Shown here: piece after piece, positions 1-9,801 of the stretch
How the letters are laid out: each line of letters begins with the position of its first letter
Numbering within the stretch: the first letter of the stretch is position 1
NCBI RefSeq assembly: GCF_039839375.1
Contig: NZ_JBDOQU010000026.1
Location: 1 to 29,733, forward strand
Length of the DNA stretch: 29,733 bases
Direction: 5' to 3'
From: JBDOQU01 sp039839375
GTDB taxonomy: Bacteria > Pseudomonadota > Alphaproteobacteria > DSM-16000 > Inquilinaceae
Position numbers and translations under genes: made by a program
Notes under the pieces: generated by a model
Seen by the model: the letters and a program-made list of their open reading frames with translations, nothing else
Database searches by the model: none
What the model was told of the DNA's origin: nothing

Positions 1-9
1 GTGCAAGAC

Positions 10-83
10 GAGCGGGAAGGGGCCAGGCCAGCATACGGTCTACCGATCGGGCGACCTCGAATCCAACGGCCTCCTTCCCGCTC
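10..83. repeat. Inverted repeat in leader, arms 10-24 and 68-83
   Basis: The arm at 10-20 (GAGCGGGAAGG) is matched exactly in reverse complement at 73-83. The pairing continues inward to 24 and 68 if one unpaired base is allowed. The arms enclose about 43 bases. No run of T follows on either strand, so this is not a typical intrinsic terminator. It may be a leader structure, or the tail of something lying left of the window. Confidence 0.4.
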
Positions 84-109
84 CCATCATAGCAACCATC
101 CAACACACA

Positions 110-163
110 GGAATCCATGGGCCGCCACCGCTTCGCCGGCGGTGAAGGATCGGGCGCCGCGCT
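110..163 (-). repeat. Solo, diverged copy of the 178-bp repeat found at 17232-17616
   Basis: Starting at GGAATCCATGGGCCG, this stretch matches the reverse complement of the inner part of the tandem repeat at 17232-17587, including the CCGCTTCGCCGGCGG block and the GGCGCCGC that follows. It is a partial copy, in the opposite orientation, with scattered substitutions. It lies in the untranslated region before the ferredoxin-NADP reductase gene. The pattern is that of a dispersed intergenic repeat family in this genome. Confidence 0.65.
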
Positions 164-244
164 TCCGGGCCGGCACTTGCGCCTGCCGGCTTATCTTGGC
201 AAAGGATGGCCCACGCCTCAGCATCACCGCAGAACGGAGTTCCC

Positions 245-1258
245 ATGCCGGTTCATCGCACGGATGTCGCCATCATCGGCGCCGGCCCCGTCGGTCTGTT
301 CGCCGTCTTCGAATGCGGCATGCTGAAGATGAAGGCGCATGTCATCGACGCGCTGGGCGTTCCCGGCGGTCAATGCGCGGCGCTCTACCCGGAAAAGCCG
401 ATCTACGATATCCCCGGCTACCCCTCGATCGACGCCGCCGGCCTGATCGAGCAATTGGCCGAGCAGGCGCGGCCCTTCGATCCGGTCTACCATCTGGACC
501 AGCAGGTCGAAAAGCTGACCCCGCAGCCGGACGGGCGGTTCCTCCTGGAAACCAGTGCTGGAACCCGGATCGACGCGCGCGCGGTGATCGTCGCCGCCGG
601 CGTCGGCGCCTTCGGTCCCAACCGGCCGCCGATCGCCGGCATCGAGGATTATGAGGGAACGTCGGTCCACTACATGGTGACCCGGCGCGAAGCCTTCCGC
701 GGCAAGCGCGTCGTCATCGCCGGCGGCGGCGACAGCGCGCTGGACTGGTCGATCATCCTGGCCGACATCGCGGAGAAGGTGATGGTCGTCCATCGGCGGC
801 CGAAATTTCGCGGCGCGCCCGACAGCGTGGCGAAGCTGCACGCGCTGGCGGAGGCCGGAAAGATCGAGATCGTGACGCCCTACCAGCTCCACGGGCTGGA
901 AGGATCGGACGGCGCGCTGTCGGCCGTCGTCGTGGCCACGCTGGAGGGGGAGACAAAGCGCCTGGAAGCCGACGCGCTACTTCCCTTCTTCGGCCTGTCG
1001 ATGAATCTGGGGCCGATCGCTGAATGGGGCCTGCAACTCGATCGCCACCACATCGCGATCGATCAAGCGACGGCGGAGACCAGTGCGCCCGGCATCTTCG
1101 CGATCGGCGACATCGCGACCTATCCGCGCAAGCTGAAGCTGATCCTGACCGGCTTCGCGGAGGCAGCGCAGGCCGCCCATTCCATCCACCCGCTGGTGTT
1201 CCCCGGCGAGGCGCTGCATTTCGAATATTCGACCACCAAGGGCGTCCCGGCGGCGTAG
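245..1258 (+). CDS. Ferredoxin--NADP(+) reductase, type 2 (thioredoxin-reductase-like)
   Basis: A cytoplasmic FAD enzyme of about 337 residues that moves electrons between NADPH and ferredoxin or flavodoxin. An N-terminal FAD-binding motif GAGPVG lies at about residues 12-17. A second nucleotide-binding motif, GGGDSALDW, lies mid-protein. A C-terminal FAD motif GIFAIGDIATYP is followed by KLILTGFAEAAQAAHSI. No CxxC redox pair is present, which separates it from thioredoxin reductase and fits the YumC-type reductase family. I chose the ATG at 245 over the one at 206 because GGAG (236-239) sits five bases before it and the family begins just ahead of the FAD motif. The gene stands alone, with an 87-base gap before the next gene. 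A 7Fe ferredoxin gene (fdxA) lies elsewhere in the window, but nothing links the two directly. Family assignment is firm; the natural partner is inferred. Confidence 0.9.
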   Translation: MPVHRTDVAIIGAGPVGLFAVFECGMLKMKAHVIDALGVPGGQCAALYPEKPIYDIPGYPSIDAAGLIEQLAEQARPFDPVYHLDQQVEKLTPQPDGRFLLETSAGTRIDARAVIVAAGVGAFGPNRPPIAGIEDYEGTSVHYMVTRREAFRGKRVVIAGGGDSALDWSIILADIAEKVMVVHRRPKFRGAPDSVAKLHALAEAGKIEIVTPYQLHGLEGSDGALSAVVVATLEGETKRLEADALLPFFGLSMNLGPIAEWGLQLDRHHIAIDQATAETSAPGIFAIGDIATYPRKLKLILTGFAEAAQAAHSIHPLVFPGEALHFEYSTTKGVPAA

Positions 1259-1271
1259 CGGTTAAACCCAG

Positions 1272-1287
1272 ACAATGTTCTCATTGT
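1272..1287. promoter_or_regulatory. Interrupted palindrome, candidate operator or hairpin
   Basis: ACAATG-TTCT-CATTGT is a perfect 6-bp inverted repeat with a 4-base centre, unusually AT-rich for this DNA. It lies between the reductase stop and the exporter start. A second small hairpin, GAGGC-ATA-GCCTC, follows at 1301-1313. Either could be an operator for the transporter or a weak end-of-transcript signal for the reductase. Nothing in the sequence decides between them. Confidence 0.3.
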
Positions 1288-1345
1288 TGCGGAAGGGATC
1301 GAGGCATAGCCTCTTCTCCCCTCGGAGCCTCCGGACGACATCGTC

Positions 1346-2245
1346 ATGCCCAACAGCCTGCTCTACGGCCTCGTGGTCCTCATCTGGGGTTCCACCTGGT
1401 ATGCGCTGACCTTCCAGGTCGGACCGGTGCCGGCCGAACTGTCGGTCGGCTACCGTTTCGCGCTCGCTTCGCTGCTGATGCTGGGATTCCTCGCCGTGCG
1501 GGGCGAGAGGCTGCGCTTCGGCTGGCGGGAACATGCCCGGATGGCGACCCAGGGGCTGCTGAACATCGGGATCGGCTACACGCTGGTCTATTTCGCCGCC
1601 GCGCTGGTTCCCAGTGGCCTGATGGCCGTCTCCAACGCCAACATCGTCTTCATGACGATCCTGTTCGGCGCGCTCTTCTTCCGGCAGCCCCTGCGACCGC
1701 GCGTCATCGCCGGGGCGGCCGTCGGCTTCCTCGGCATGGCGCTGGTCTTCGCGCCGGACATGGACGGCTTCGACCTGTCGGGCGGCATGGGGCTCGGCCT
1801 CGCGCTGGTGATCGTCGCCACCGCCTCCTTCTCCATCGGCGGGCTGCTGGCCGGGTCGAACCAGAAGGCCGGCATCCCCGTCCTGTCCTGCACCGCGTTC
1901 TCGATGGTCTATGGCGCCGCCGCCGTATTCGTGATCGCTCTCCTGCGCGGCCACGACTTCGTCTTTGAGTGGACGGTTCCCTATGTCGGCTCGCTGGTCT
2001 TCCTCGCGATCTTCGGCTCCGTCGTAGCCTTCGGCTGCTATTTCACCCTGCTGGGACGGATCGGCGCCGACCGCGCCTCCTACGCCACCGTGCTGTTCCC
2101 GGTGGTCGCGCTGGCGATCTCCACATTCCTGGAAGGCTATGTCTGGACCGGCTCGGCCCTCGCCGGCGCGGTCCTGGTGCTGATCGGCAACATGATCGCC
2201 ACCGCGAAGCTGTCCTTCCTCCGCGCCCGCCTGGCCCGCGCCTGA
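1346..2245 (+). CDS. EamA/DMT-family membrane transporter
   Basis: An inner-membrane protein of 299 residues, the usual length for the drug/metabolite transporter superfamily, with about ten hydrophobic segments in two EamA repeats. The opening (MPNSLLYGLVVLIWGSTWYA) matches the family's first helix with its WGS(T/S) motif. A conserved PSGLMAVSNANIVFMTILF stretch ends the first half. The second half begins near GLGLALVIVATASFSIGGLL and finishes with the SFLEGYVWTG block and a last helix at GAVLVLIGNMIATA. Such proteins usually export metabolites or amino acids; the substrate cannot be read from sequence. The gene converges on the divL-like gene with 16 bases between stop codons and no obvious terminator. 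There is no clear ribosome-binding site before the ATG at 1346. Confidence 0.9.
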   Translation: MPNSLLYGLVVLIWGSTWYALTFQVGPVPAELSVGYRFALASLLMLGFLAVRGERLRFGWREHARMATQGLLNIGIGYTLVYFAAALVPSGLMAVSNANIVFMTILFGALFFRQPLRPRVIAGAAVGFLGMALVFAPDMDGFDLSGGMGLGLALVIVATASFSIGGLLAGSNQKAGIPVLSCTAFSMVYGAAAVFVIALLRGHDFVFEWTVPYVGSLVFLAIFGSVVAFGCYFTLLGRIGADRASYATVLFPVVALAISTFLEGYVWTGSALAGAVLVLIGNMIATAKLSFLRARLARA

Positions 2246-2261
2246 GACTGGAAGGCGGGGA

Positions 2262-4796
<2,535 letters not shown>

Positions 4797-4856
4797 CTTC
4801 GTCTGAGACGAAAAGAAAAACACCGTCTCAATCTAAGAGAACTTGGGTCACATGAA

Positions 4857-4888
4857 CAAGCCGGCAGCGTCTACACGCTGCCGGCTTG
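4857..4888 (-). terminator. Strong hairpin terminator after ahcY
   Basis: Arms 4857-4870 and 4875-4888 (CAAGCCGGCAGCGT and its reverse complement) form a perfect 14-bp stem around a 4-base loop, 35 bases past the ahcY stop. On the minus strand only a short T-poor stretch (TTCATG) follows, so release may be Rho-assisted. The hairpin separates ahcY from the divL-like gene. Confidence 0.75.
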
Positions 4889-4922
4889 CCCGATTTCAGT
4901 AATGTTTGACGCCCGAAGACGG

Positions 4923-6227
4923 TCAGTAGCGGTAATATTCCGGCTTGAACGGACCCTGCTCGTCGATGCCGATATAGGTCGCCTGCCGGTCGGTAAGGGT
5001 GGTCAGGGTCGCGCCCAGCTTCTGCAGATGCAGCCGCGCGACCTTCTCGTCCAGGTTCTTCGGCAGGACGTAGACCTTCTTCTCGTAATTGGCGTGGTTC
5101 TGCCAAAGCTCGATCTGCGCCAGCACCTGGTTGGTGAAGGACGCGCTCATGACGAAGCTGGGATGCCCGGTGGCGCAGCCCAGATTCACCAGCCGCCCCT
5201 TGGCGAGGATGATCAGCCGTTTGTTGTCGGGGAAGATAACCTCGTCGACCTGGGGCTTCACCTCTTCCCACTTGTAGTTCCGCAGCGAGTCGATCTGGAT
5301 CTCGCTGTCGAAGTGGCCGATGTTGCAGACGATCGCGCGGTCCTTCATGTCCCGCATGTGGTCGAGCGTGATGACGTCGACATTGCCGGTCGCGGTGACG
5401 AAGATGTCGCCCTTCGACGCCGCGTCGTCCATCGTGACGACCTCGTAGCCCTCCATCGCGGCCTGAAGCGCGCAGATCGGATCGATCTCCGTCACCATCA
5501 CGCGCGCGCCCTGGCTGCGGAGAGATTCCGCCGACCCCTTGCCGACATCGCCATAGCCGCAGACGACGGCGACCTTGCCGGCCAGCATCACGTCGGTCGC
5601 CCGTTTGATGCCGTCGACCAGGCTTTCCCGGCAGCCATAGAGATTGTCGAACTTCGACTTGGTCACGCTGTCATTGACGTTGATCGCCGGCACCTTCAGC
5701 GTCCCGGCCTTCGCCATCTCATAGAGCCTGTGGACGCCGGTCGTCGTCTCCTCCGACAGGCCCCGAACGTCGTCCAGCAGTTCGGGATACTTCTCGTGCA
5801 TGATCTGGGTGAGGTCGCCGCCATCATCCAGGATCATGTTCGGCCGCCAGCCGTCGGGGCCGGTGATGGTCTGCTCGATGCACCACCAGAACTCGTCCTC
5901 CTCCAGTCCCTTCCAGGCGAAGACCGGCGTCCCGGCCTCGGCCACGGCGGCGGCGGCCTGGTCCTGGGTGGAGAAGATGTTGCAGGAGGACCAGCGGACC
6001 TCCGCGCCCAGCGCCGTCAGCGTCTCGATCAGCACCGCCGTCTGGATCGTCATGTGCAGGCAGCCGGCGATCCGCGCGCCGCGCAGCGGCTTGGACGTCC
6101 CGTATTCCTCGCGCAGGGCCATCAGGCCCGGCATCTCGGTCTCGGCGATGGCGATCTCCTTGCGGCCCCAGCCGGCCAGGGAGATGTCTTTGACCTTGTA
6201 GTCGGAAAAGCCGCCGGCATCGGGCAT
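4923..6227 (-). CDS. ahcY: Adenosylhomocysteinase (S-adenosylhomocysteine hydrolase)
   Basis: A cytoplasmic NAD-dependent enzyme that splits S-adenosylhomocysteine into adenosine and homocysteine. It clears the inhibitory product of all SAM-dependent methyl transfers and feeds the methionine cycle. The 434-residue protein is typical of the bacterial family. Visible hallmarks are an early substrate region (PGLMALREEYG), SSCNIFSTQDQAAAA, the NAD-binding fold motif VCGYGDVGKGSA, the HFDSEIQ block, and the conserved C-terminal end KPEYYRY. The ATG at 6227 is chosen because GGAGG (6232-6236) lies five bases before it and the protein then opens close to SDYKVKDISLAGWGRKEI, as in relatives. A longer in-frame reading from 6329 has no family support. 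Upstream lies a perfect palindrome (6332-6347), a candidate operator; downstream is a hairpin terminator. It probably has its own promoter despite lying downstream of the PTS genes. Confidence 0.97.
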   Translation of the reverse strand: MPDAGGFSDYKVKDISLAGWGRKEIAIAETEMPGLMALREEYGTSKPLRGARIAGCLHMTIQTAVLIETLTALGAEVRWSSCNIFSTQDQAAAAVAEAGTPVFAWKGLEEDEFWWCIEQTITGPDGWRPNMILDDGGDLTQIMHEKYPELLDDVRGLSEETTTGVHRLYEMAKAGTLKVPAINVNDSVTKSKFDNLYGCRESLVDGIKRATDVMLAGKVAVVCGYGDVGKGSAESLRSQGARVMVTEIDPICALQAAMEGYEVVTMDDAASKGDIFVTATGNVDVITLDHMRDMKDRAIVCNIGHFDSEIQIDSLRNYKWEEVKPQVDEVIFPDNKRLIILAKGRLVNLGCATGHPSFVMSASFTNQVLAQIELWQNHANYEKKVYVLPKNLDEKVARLHLQKLGATLTTLTDRQATYIGIDEQGPFKPEYYRY

Positions 6228-6331
6228 CTGAACCTCCGCGAAATACGAGAATTGGCCGTCACGCCCAGGCAATCGGACATGACCGGTCGTGGTTGGGGCC
6301 GGTTTACCAACCGGGCCGCTCCCGCACAAGC

Positions 6332-6347
6332 ATAAAGATATCTTTAT
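6332..6347. promoter_or_regulatory. Perfect 16-bp palindrome upstream of ahcY, candidate methionine-cycle operator
   Basis: ATAAAGATATCTTTAT is an exact 16-bp palindrome about 105 bases before the ahcY start and 27 bases past the enzyme I stop. It is strikingly AT-rich in this GC-rich DNA, and on the minus strand it overlaps a TATAAA -10-like string. ArsR-family SahR-type regulators are known to control ahcY and other methionine-cycle genes in proteobacteria through palindromes of this kind. The match to a specific regulator is inference. A small hairpin (6299-6314) lies in the leader between the palindrome and the start codon. Confidence 0.55.
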
Positions 6348-6373
6348 ATTTGCTGCTGAGACAGACGCTTTCC

Positions 6374-8164
6374 CTAGGACGCGTCGTTGAAATCATCCAG
6401 CAGGACGGCGATGCGCCCGCTGTCGGTTTCATCCAGCATCATCCGCGCCCGGCGCGTCGCCGCCGCGCTGTCGATCGTGCGGATGCGGTTCTTGACCGGC
6501 AGCAACCCGGCCGGCGACATGGAGAGGTCGCGGACGCCGAGCCCGATGAGCAGCGCCGTATAGCGCGGATCGCCCGCCATTTCGCCGCAGATGCTGACGG
6601 GGATACCGGCCCGTCCCGCGGCCTCCGCCGACAGGCCGATCAGCTTCAGGACGGCGGGATGAAGCGGGTCATAGAGATGCGCCACCGCCTCGTCGCCCCG
6701 GTCGATCGCCAGCGTGTACTGGATCAGGTCGTTGGTCCCCAGCGCGAAGAAATCGACCTCCCGGGCCAGCGCGTCGGCGGACAGGGCGGCGGCCGGCACC
6801 TCGACCATCGCGCCCAGCGGCGGCAGGGGGTTCGAGATCGGAACGCCGGCGCGGTTCAGCTTCCGGACGACCGAGGCCAGCGCCGCCTTCACCTGCCGGA
6901 CCTCGCCGCCCGACGTGATCATGGGCAACAGGATGCGGATGGGCCCATGAGCGCCGGCGCGCAGGATGGCCGAAAGCTGCGAGGCCAGGAGTTGGGGTTC
7001 CCGGAGCGACAGCCGTATCGCCCGCAGCCCCAGCGCCGGGTTCACGCTTTCCGGCACATGCCGGCCCAGCGCGGAGGCCAGCTTCTCCCCGCCGACATCC
7101 AGCGTCCGGATGGTCACCGGCCGCCCCTTCATGCCCTCCACGATCTCCCTCAGGCTCTCATACTGTTCATCCTCGCTGGGCACGTCGTCCCGGTTCATGA
7201 ACAGGAATTCCGTGCGCAGCAGCCCCACCCCGTCGGCGCCAAGATCGATCGCCGCCGGCACGTCGCGGGGAAGCTCCAAATTGATCTGCAATGAGATGTC
7301 GACACCGTCGCGGGTCCGCGACGGCACCGCGATCAGCGTGCGGAGCTGCGCCCGGCCGGCGGCGATCGAGATCTGGCGGGCGCGATAGTCCGCCAGCACG
7401 TCGGCCGGCGGGTCGACGAAGACCAGCCCCTCGGCCCCGTCGACGATCATCGTCTGCCCCGGCCGGACCCGGCGCATCAGCCCCGGCACGCCCAGCACCG
7501 CCGGCAGTCCCAGCGACCGCGCCATGATCGCCGTATGCCCCTCCGCGCCGCCGATCACGCTGCAGAAGCCGGCGATGCGCCTGGGGTCCATCAGCGCCGT
7601 GTCCGCCGGAGTGATCTCCTCCGCGACCACGATGCTGCCTTCGGTCAACCGGGAGAACGCCTGGTAGGGCCGGTCCGCCAGATTGCGGATCAGCCGGCTG
7701 CCGACATCCTTTACGTCCTGCACCCGGGCCGCCAGATAGGTGTCCTCCAGCGCCTCGAACTGGCGGGAGAGCGTCATGATCTCGCTCTGCACCGCATAGG
7801 CGGCGTTGTACTGGTCCTCCACGATCCGGCGTTCCGCCCCCCGCAGCAGCCGGGAGCCGCTGAGGATGGCGATATGCGCGTCCAGCAGGAAGCTGATCTC
7901 CTCCGCCGCCGCTTCCGGCAGGGCCGACGTCTTCGCCTGGAGCTTCTGGAGTTGCCGGCGCGCCTTGCCCACCGCGTCCTTCAGACGATGGCATTCGGCG
8001 GCGATCTCATCCGCCAGGACGAGATATTCCGGCGCCTGGATGAAGCCGCCTTCCGCGACATGAGCGGGGCCGATCGCGACGCCGGGCGCGACGCCCAGCC
8101 CCTTCAGGCAGCCGTCGTCCCGCCGCTCGGCGGCCGGGCGGGGCCTGCGGCCTTCATTCCTCAT
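6374..8164 (-). CDS. ptsP: PTS enzyme I (phosphoenolpyruvate--protein phosphotransferase)
   Basis: A cytoplasmic enzyme of 596 residues that takes phosphate from phosphoenolpyruvate and passes it to HPr. The N-terminal swivelling domain carries the phospho-histidine motif GGAEGHTAIMARS (His210). The TIM-barrel part shows GVGLLRTEFLFMNR, GLRAIRLSL, FFALGTNDLIQYTLA, and the catalytic cysteine in SICGEMAGDP (Cys526). There is no N-terminal GAF domain, so it is built like plain enzyme I rather than nitrogen-type PtsP; automatic naming may use ptsP or ptsI. The start ATG at 8164 lies inside the end of the HPr gene (11-base overlap), so the two are translationally coupled. It is the last gene of the PTS cluster before the ahcY operator region. 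No sugar permease follows, which points to regulatory rather than transport use. Confidence 0.93.
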   Translation of the reverse strand: MRNEGRRPRPAAERRDDGCLKGLGVAPGVAIGPAHVAEGGFIQAPEYLVLADEIAAECHRLKDAVGKARRQLQKLQAKTSALPEAAAEEISFLLDAHIAILSGSRLLRGAERRIVEDQYNAAYAVQSEIMTLSRQFEALEDTYLAARVQDVKDVGSRLIRNLADRPYQAFSRLTEGSIVVAEEITPADTALMDPRRIAGFCSVIGGAEGHTAIMARSLGLPAVLGVPGLMRRVRPGQTMIVDGAEGLVFVDPPADVLADYRARQISIAAGRAQLRTLIAVPSRTRDGVDISLQINLELPRDVPAAIDLGADGVGLLRTEFLFMNRDDVPSEDEQYESLREIVEGMKGRPVTIRTLDVGGEKLASALGRHVPESVNPALGLRAIRLSLREPQLLASQLSAILRAGAHGPIRILLPMITSGGEVRQVKAALASVVRKLNRAGVPISNPLPPLGAMVEVPAAALSADALAREVDFFALGTNDLIQYTLAIDRGDEAVAHLYDPLHPAVLKLIGLSAEAAGRAGIPVSICGEMAGDPRYTALLIGLGVRDLSMSPAGLLPVKNRIRTIDSAAATRRARMMLDETDSGRIAVLLDDFNDAS

Positions 8165-8453
8165 CGAACTTCCGCTCGATCAGCGCCTGGAGCGCGTCCA
8201 GCACCGATGCCGCCTCCGGCCCCGATGCCTGGAGCCTGACCGACGATCCCGGCCCCGCCGCGAGCATCATCAGCCCCATGATGCTGTCCCCGCCGACCTC
8301 CATGCCGTTGCGGCAGACCAGCACGCGCGCCTTGTGCTGGCCGACGATTTTCACGAACTTCGCCGCCGCGCGGGCGTGCAGTCCGCGCTGGTTGCGAATC
8401 ATGATGGTCCTGGCGTCCGGGACCTCTGACGACATGGCCGGGCCGCCCGTCAT
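8154..8453 (-). CDS. HPr-family phosphocarrier protein
   Basis: A small cytoplasmic phosphocarrier of 99 residues that accepts phosphate from enzyme I and hands it to EIIA. The active-site motif NQRGLHARAAAKF places the phospho-histidine at His26. The regulatory serine region reads GGDSIMGLMMLAA, with Ser57 at the position phosphorylated by HPr kinase in relatives. An hprK gene lies three genes upstream, so dual His/Ser control is likely. The ATG at 8453 overlaps the EIIA stop (ATGA). A second ATG at 8435 would give a protein six residues shorter that starts closer to the family norm; neither has a convincing ribosome-binding site. The end overlaps the enzyme I start by 11 bases. Confidence 0.92.
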   Translation of the reverse strand: MTGGPAMSSEVPDARTIMIRNQRGLHARAAAKFVKIVGQHKARVLVCRNGMEVGGDSIMGLMMLAAGPGSSVRLQASGPEAASVLDALQALIERKFDEE

Positions 8454-8854
8454 TTGCCTTCGGCGAGCAGGGTCGAGGCGACGTTGATGTATTTCTGGCC
8501 GGCGTCCCGCGCCTGGATTACCGCCTGGCCCAGCGGTTCCGCTGCCCGGACCGAGGCCAGCTTGATCAGCATCGGCAGGTTGATGCCGGCGATCACCTCC
8601 ACGTCCGCCCGGTCCATGACGGAGATGGCGAGGTTCGACGGCGTGCCGCCGAACATGTCGGTCAAGAGCACGACGCCCTTGCCGGCGTCAACCTCCGACA
8701 CCTTGCTCAATATGTCCTGGCGACGCCTTTCCATGTCGTCGTCCGGCCCGATGCAGATGGACGCGATGTTCTTCTGCGGCCCCACGACGTGCTCCAGCGC
8801 CGCGATGAACTCCTCGGCCAGGCGGCCGTGGGTCACCAGAACCATTCCGATCAT
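8450..8854 (-). CDS. PTS EIIA component, mannose type
   Basis: A soluble protein of 134 residues of the EIIA-Man fold. It opens with MIGMVLVTHGRLAEEF, whose His9 is the phosphate acceptor. The conserved GVVLLTDMFGGTPSNLA block follows, then the GINLPMLIKLAS segment. The start at 8854 is chosen because family members begin exactly at this MIG-hydrophobic-THG segment; the reading frame extends further upstream, but that extension is low-complexity and unlike the family. No EIIB, EIIC or EIID partner is present in the window. In related alphaproteobacteria such an orphan EIIA works with HPr and HprK as a phosphorylation-state signal. That role is inferred here from the same gene neighbourhood. 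Its last bases overlap the HPr start. Confidence 0.92.
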   Translation of the reverse strand: MIGMVLVTHGRLAEEFIAALEHVVGPQKNIASICIGPDDDMERRRQDILSKVSEVDAGKGVVLLTDMFGGTPSNLAISVMDRADVEVIAGINLPMLIKLASVRAAEPLGQAVIQARDAGQKYINVASTLLAEGK

Positions 8855-8910
8855 CGGCGTCGCCCCTTCGTCGTCCCGTCCCATGCCCCTCGATCCGCCT
8901 TCCTCGCCGG

Positions 8911-9801
8911 TCAGGATGCCGCCGGCAGGTCCCTGTGCGCCAGTCCGACGCGATAGTTCAACCCCGACAGCCATGACGCAAGCCGTTCCGCGACGAAGAC
9001 GGAACGGTGGCGGCCGCCGGAACAGCCGACCGCGACGGTGAGGTAGCTCTTGCCCTCGCGGTTGTAGCGGGGAAGGAGCGGCCCGAGAAGGCCGGTCAGC
9101 CGGTCGAGGAAGCCGTCGAAGTCCGGATCCTGGAGGATCACCGTCTGGACCGCCGCGTCCAGCCCGGTCAGCGGGCGCAGCTCCGGGTCCCAGTGCGGGT
9201 TATCGAGGAACCTTACGTCGAACACCAGATCCGCCTCGCGCGGCAGCCCCCGGCGGAAGGCGAAGGAGGTGACGAAGACGAACAGCCCGGATTCGCCCGG
9301 CTCGGCGAATTCCGCCGCCAGGAAGCGGCGCAGCTCATGGATCGTCAGGATCGAGGTGTCGATGACCAGGTCGGCCTGGTCGCGCAGGGGAGCCACGATC
9401 TGCTGTTCGCGGCTGATCCCGTCGGAGACGGGGCGGTCGATGGCCAGCGGATGCCGCCGGCGGGTTTCGGTGAAGCGCCGTTGCAGCACGTCCGGGTCGC
9501 AATCGACGAACAGCAGCCGGGCGTCGATATCCTCCCGCGCCTGAAGCGCCTTGACGTGCGCGACCAGCGCGTCGGCGGAGAAGTCGCGGGTCCGGGAATC
9601 GATGGTGATCGCCAGCGGCCGGCCATGCGGTTCGATCTGGTCGACCAGGGGCGGCATCAGCGCCAGCGGCAGATTGTCGATCGCCTCATGCCCCAGATCC
9701 TCCAGCGATTTCAGCGCCGTGGTCATGCCGGCCCCGCTCAGGCCCGTGATGAGGATGACCCGCCGCGCGCCGTCGCGGGACCGGGGGGGTGCGTCCATCA
9801 T
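8911..9801 (-). CDS. rapZ: RapZ-family protein with altered P-loop (Lys to Met)
   Basis: A 296-residue protein of the RapZ/YvcJ family. Family members bind nucleotides through an N-terminal P-loop domain, and in enterobacteria the C-terminal domain binds small RNAs to control GlmS. The N-terminal domain is recognisable (LEDLGHEAIDNLPLAL; LLFVDCDPDVLQRRFTETRRRHPL). The C-terminal domain shows SFAFRRGLPREADLVFDVRFL, NPHWDPELRPLTG and VGCSGGRHRSVFVAERLA, all standard. The oddity is the Walker A segment, GLSGAGMTTAL, where Met26 stands at the lysine position; the codon is clearly ATG on the minus strand. Lysine there normally contacts phosphate, so nucleotide hydrolysis may be lost or changed. 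The gene overlaps the hprK stop (ATG within 9799-9801) and precedes the EIIA gene by 56 bases. Confidence 0.92.
   Translation of the reverse strand: MMDAPPRSRDGARRVILITGLSGAGMTTALKSLEDLGHEAIDNLPLALMPPLVDQIEPHGRPLAITIDSRTRDFSADALVAHVKALQAREDIDARLLFVDCDPDVLQRRFTETRRRHPLAIDRPVSDGISREQQIVAPLRDQADLVIDTSILTIHELRRFLAAEFAEPGESGLFVFVTSFAFRRGLPREADLVFDVRFLDNPHWDPELRPLTGLDAAVQTVILQDPDFDGFLDRLTGLLGPLLPRYNREGKSYLTVAVGCSGGRHRSVFVAERLASWLSGLNYRVGLAHRDLPAAS

Noticed and set aside
1..654. Open frame from the left edge on the plus strand
   Set aside because: It overlaps the reductase gene in another frame, its peptide is arginine/proline-rich with no family features, and part of it reads through the dispersed repeat.
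4824..4850. Promoter-like TTGTTC/TTAGAT pair before the divL-like gene
   Set aside because: Spacing is 17 bases, but each box matches only about half of the consensus and part of it lies against the ahcY terminator; too weak to list.
6228..6373. SAH or SAM riboswitch before ahcY
   Set aside because: I see a small hairpin but cannot line the leader up with any riboswitch consensus I know; the palindrome gives a simpler explanation. A covariance-model search would decide.
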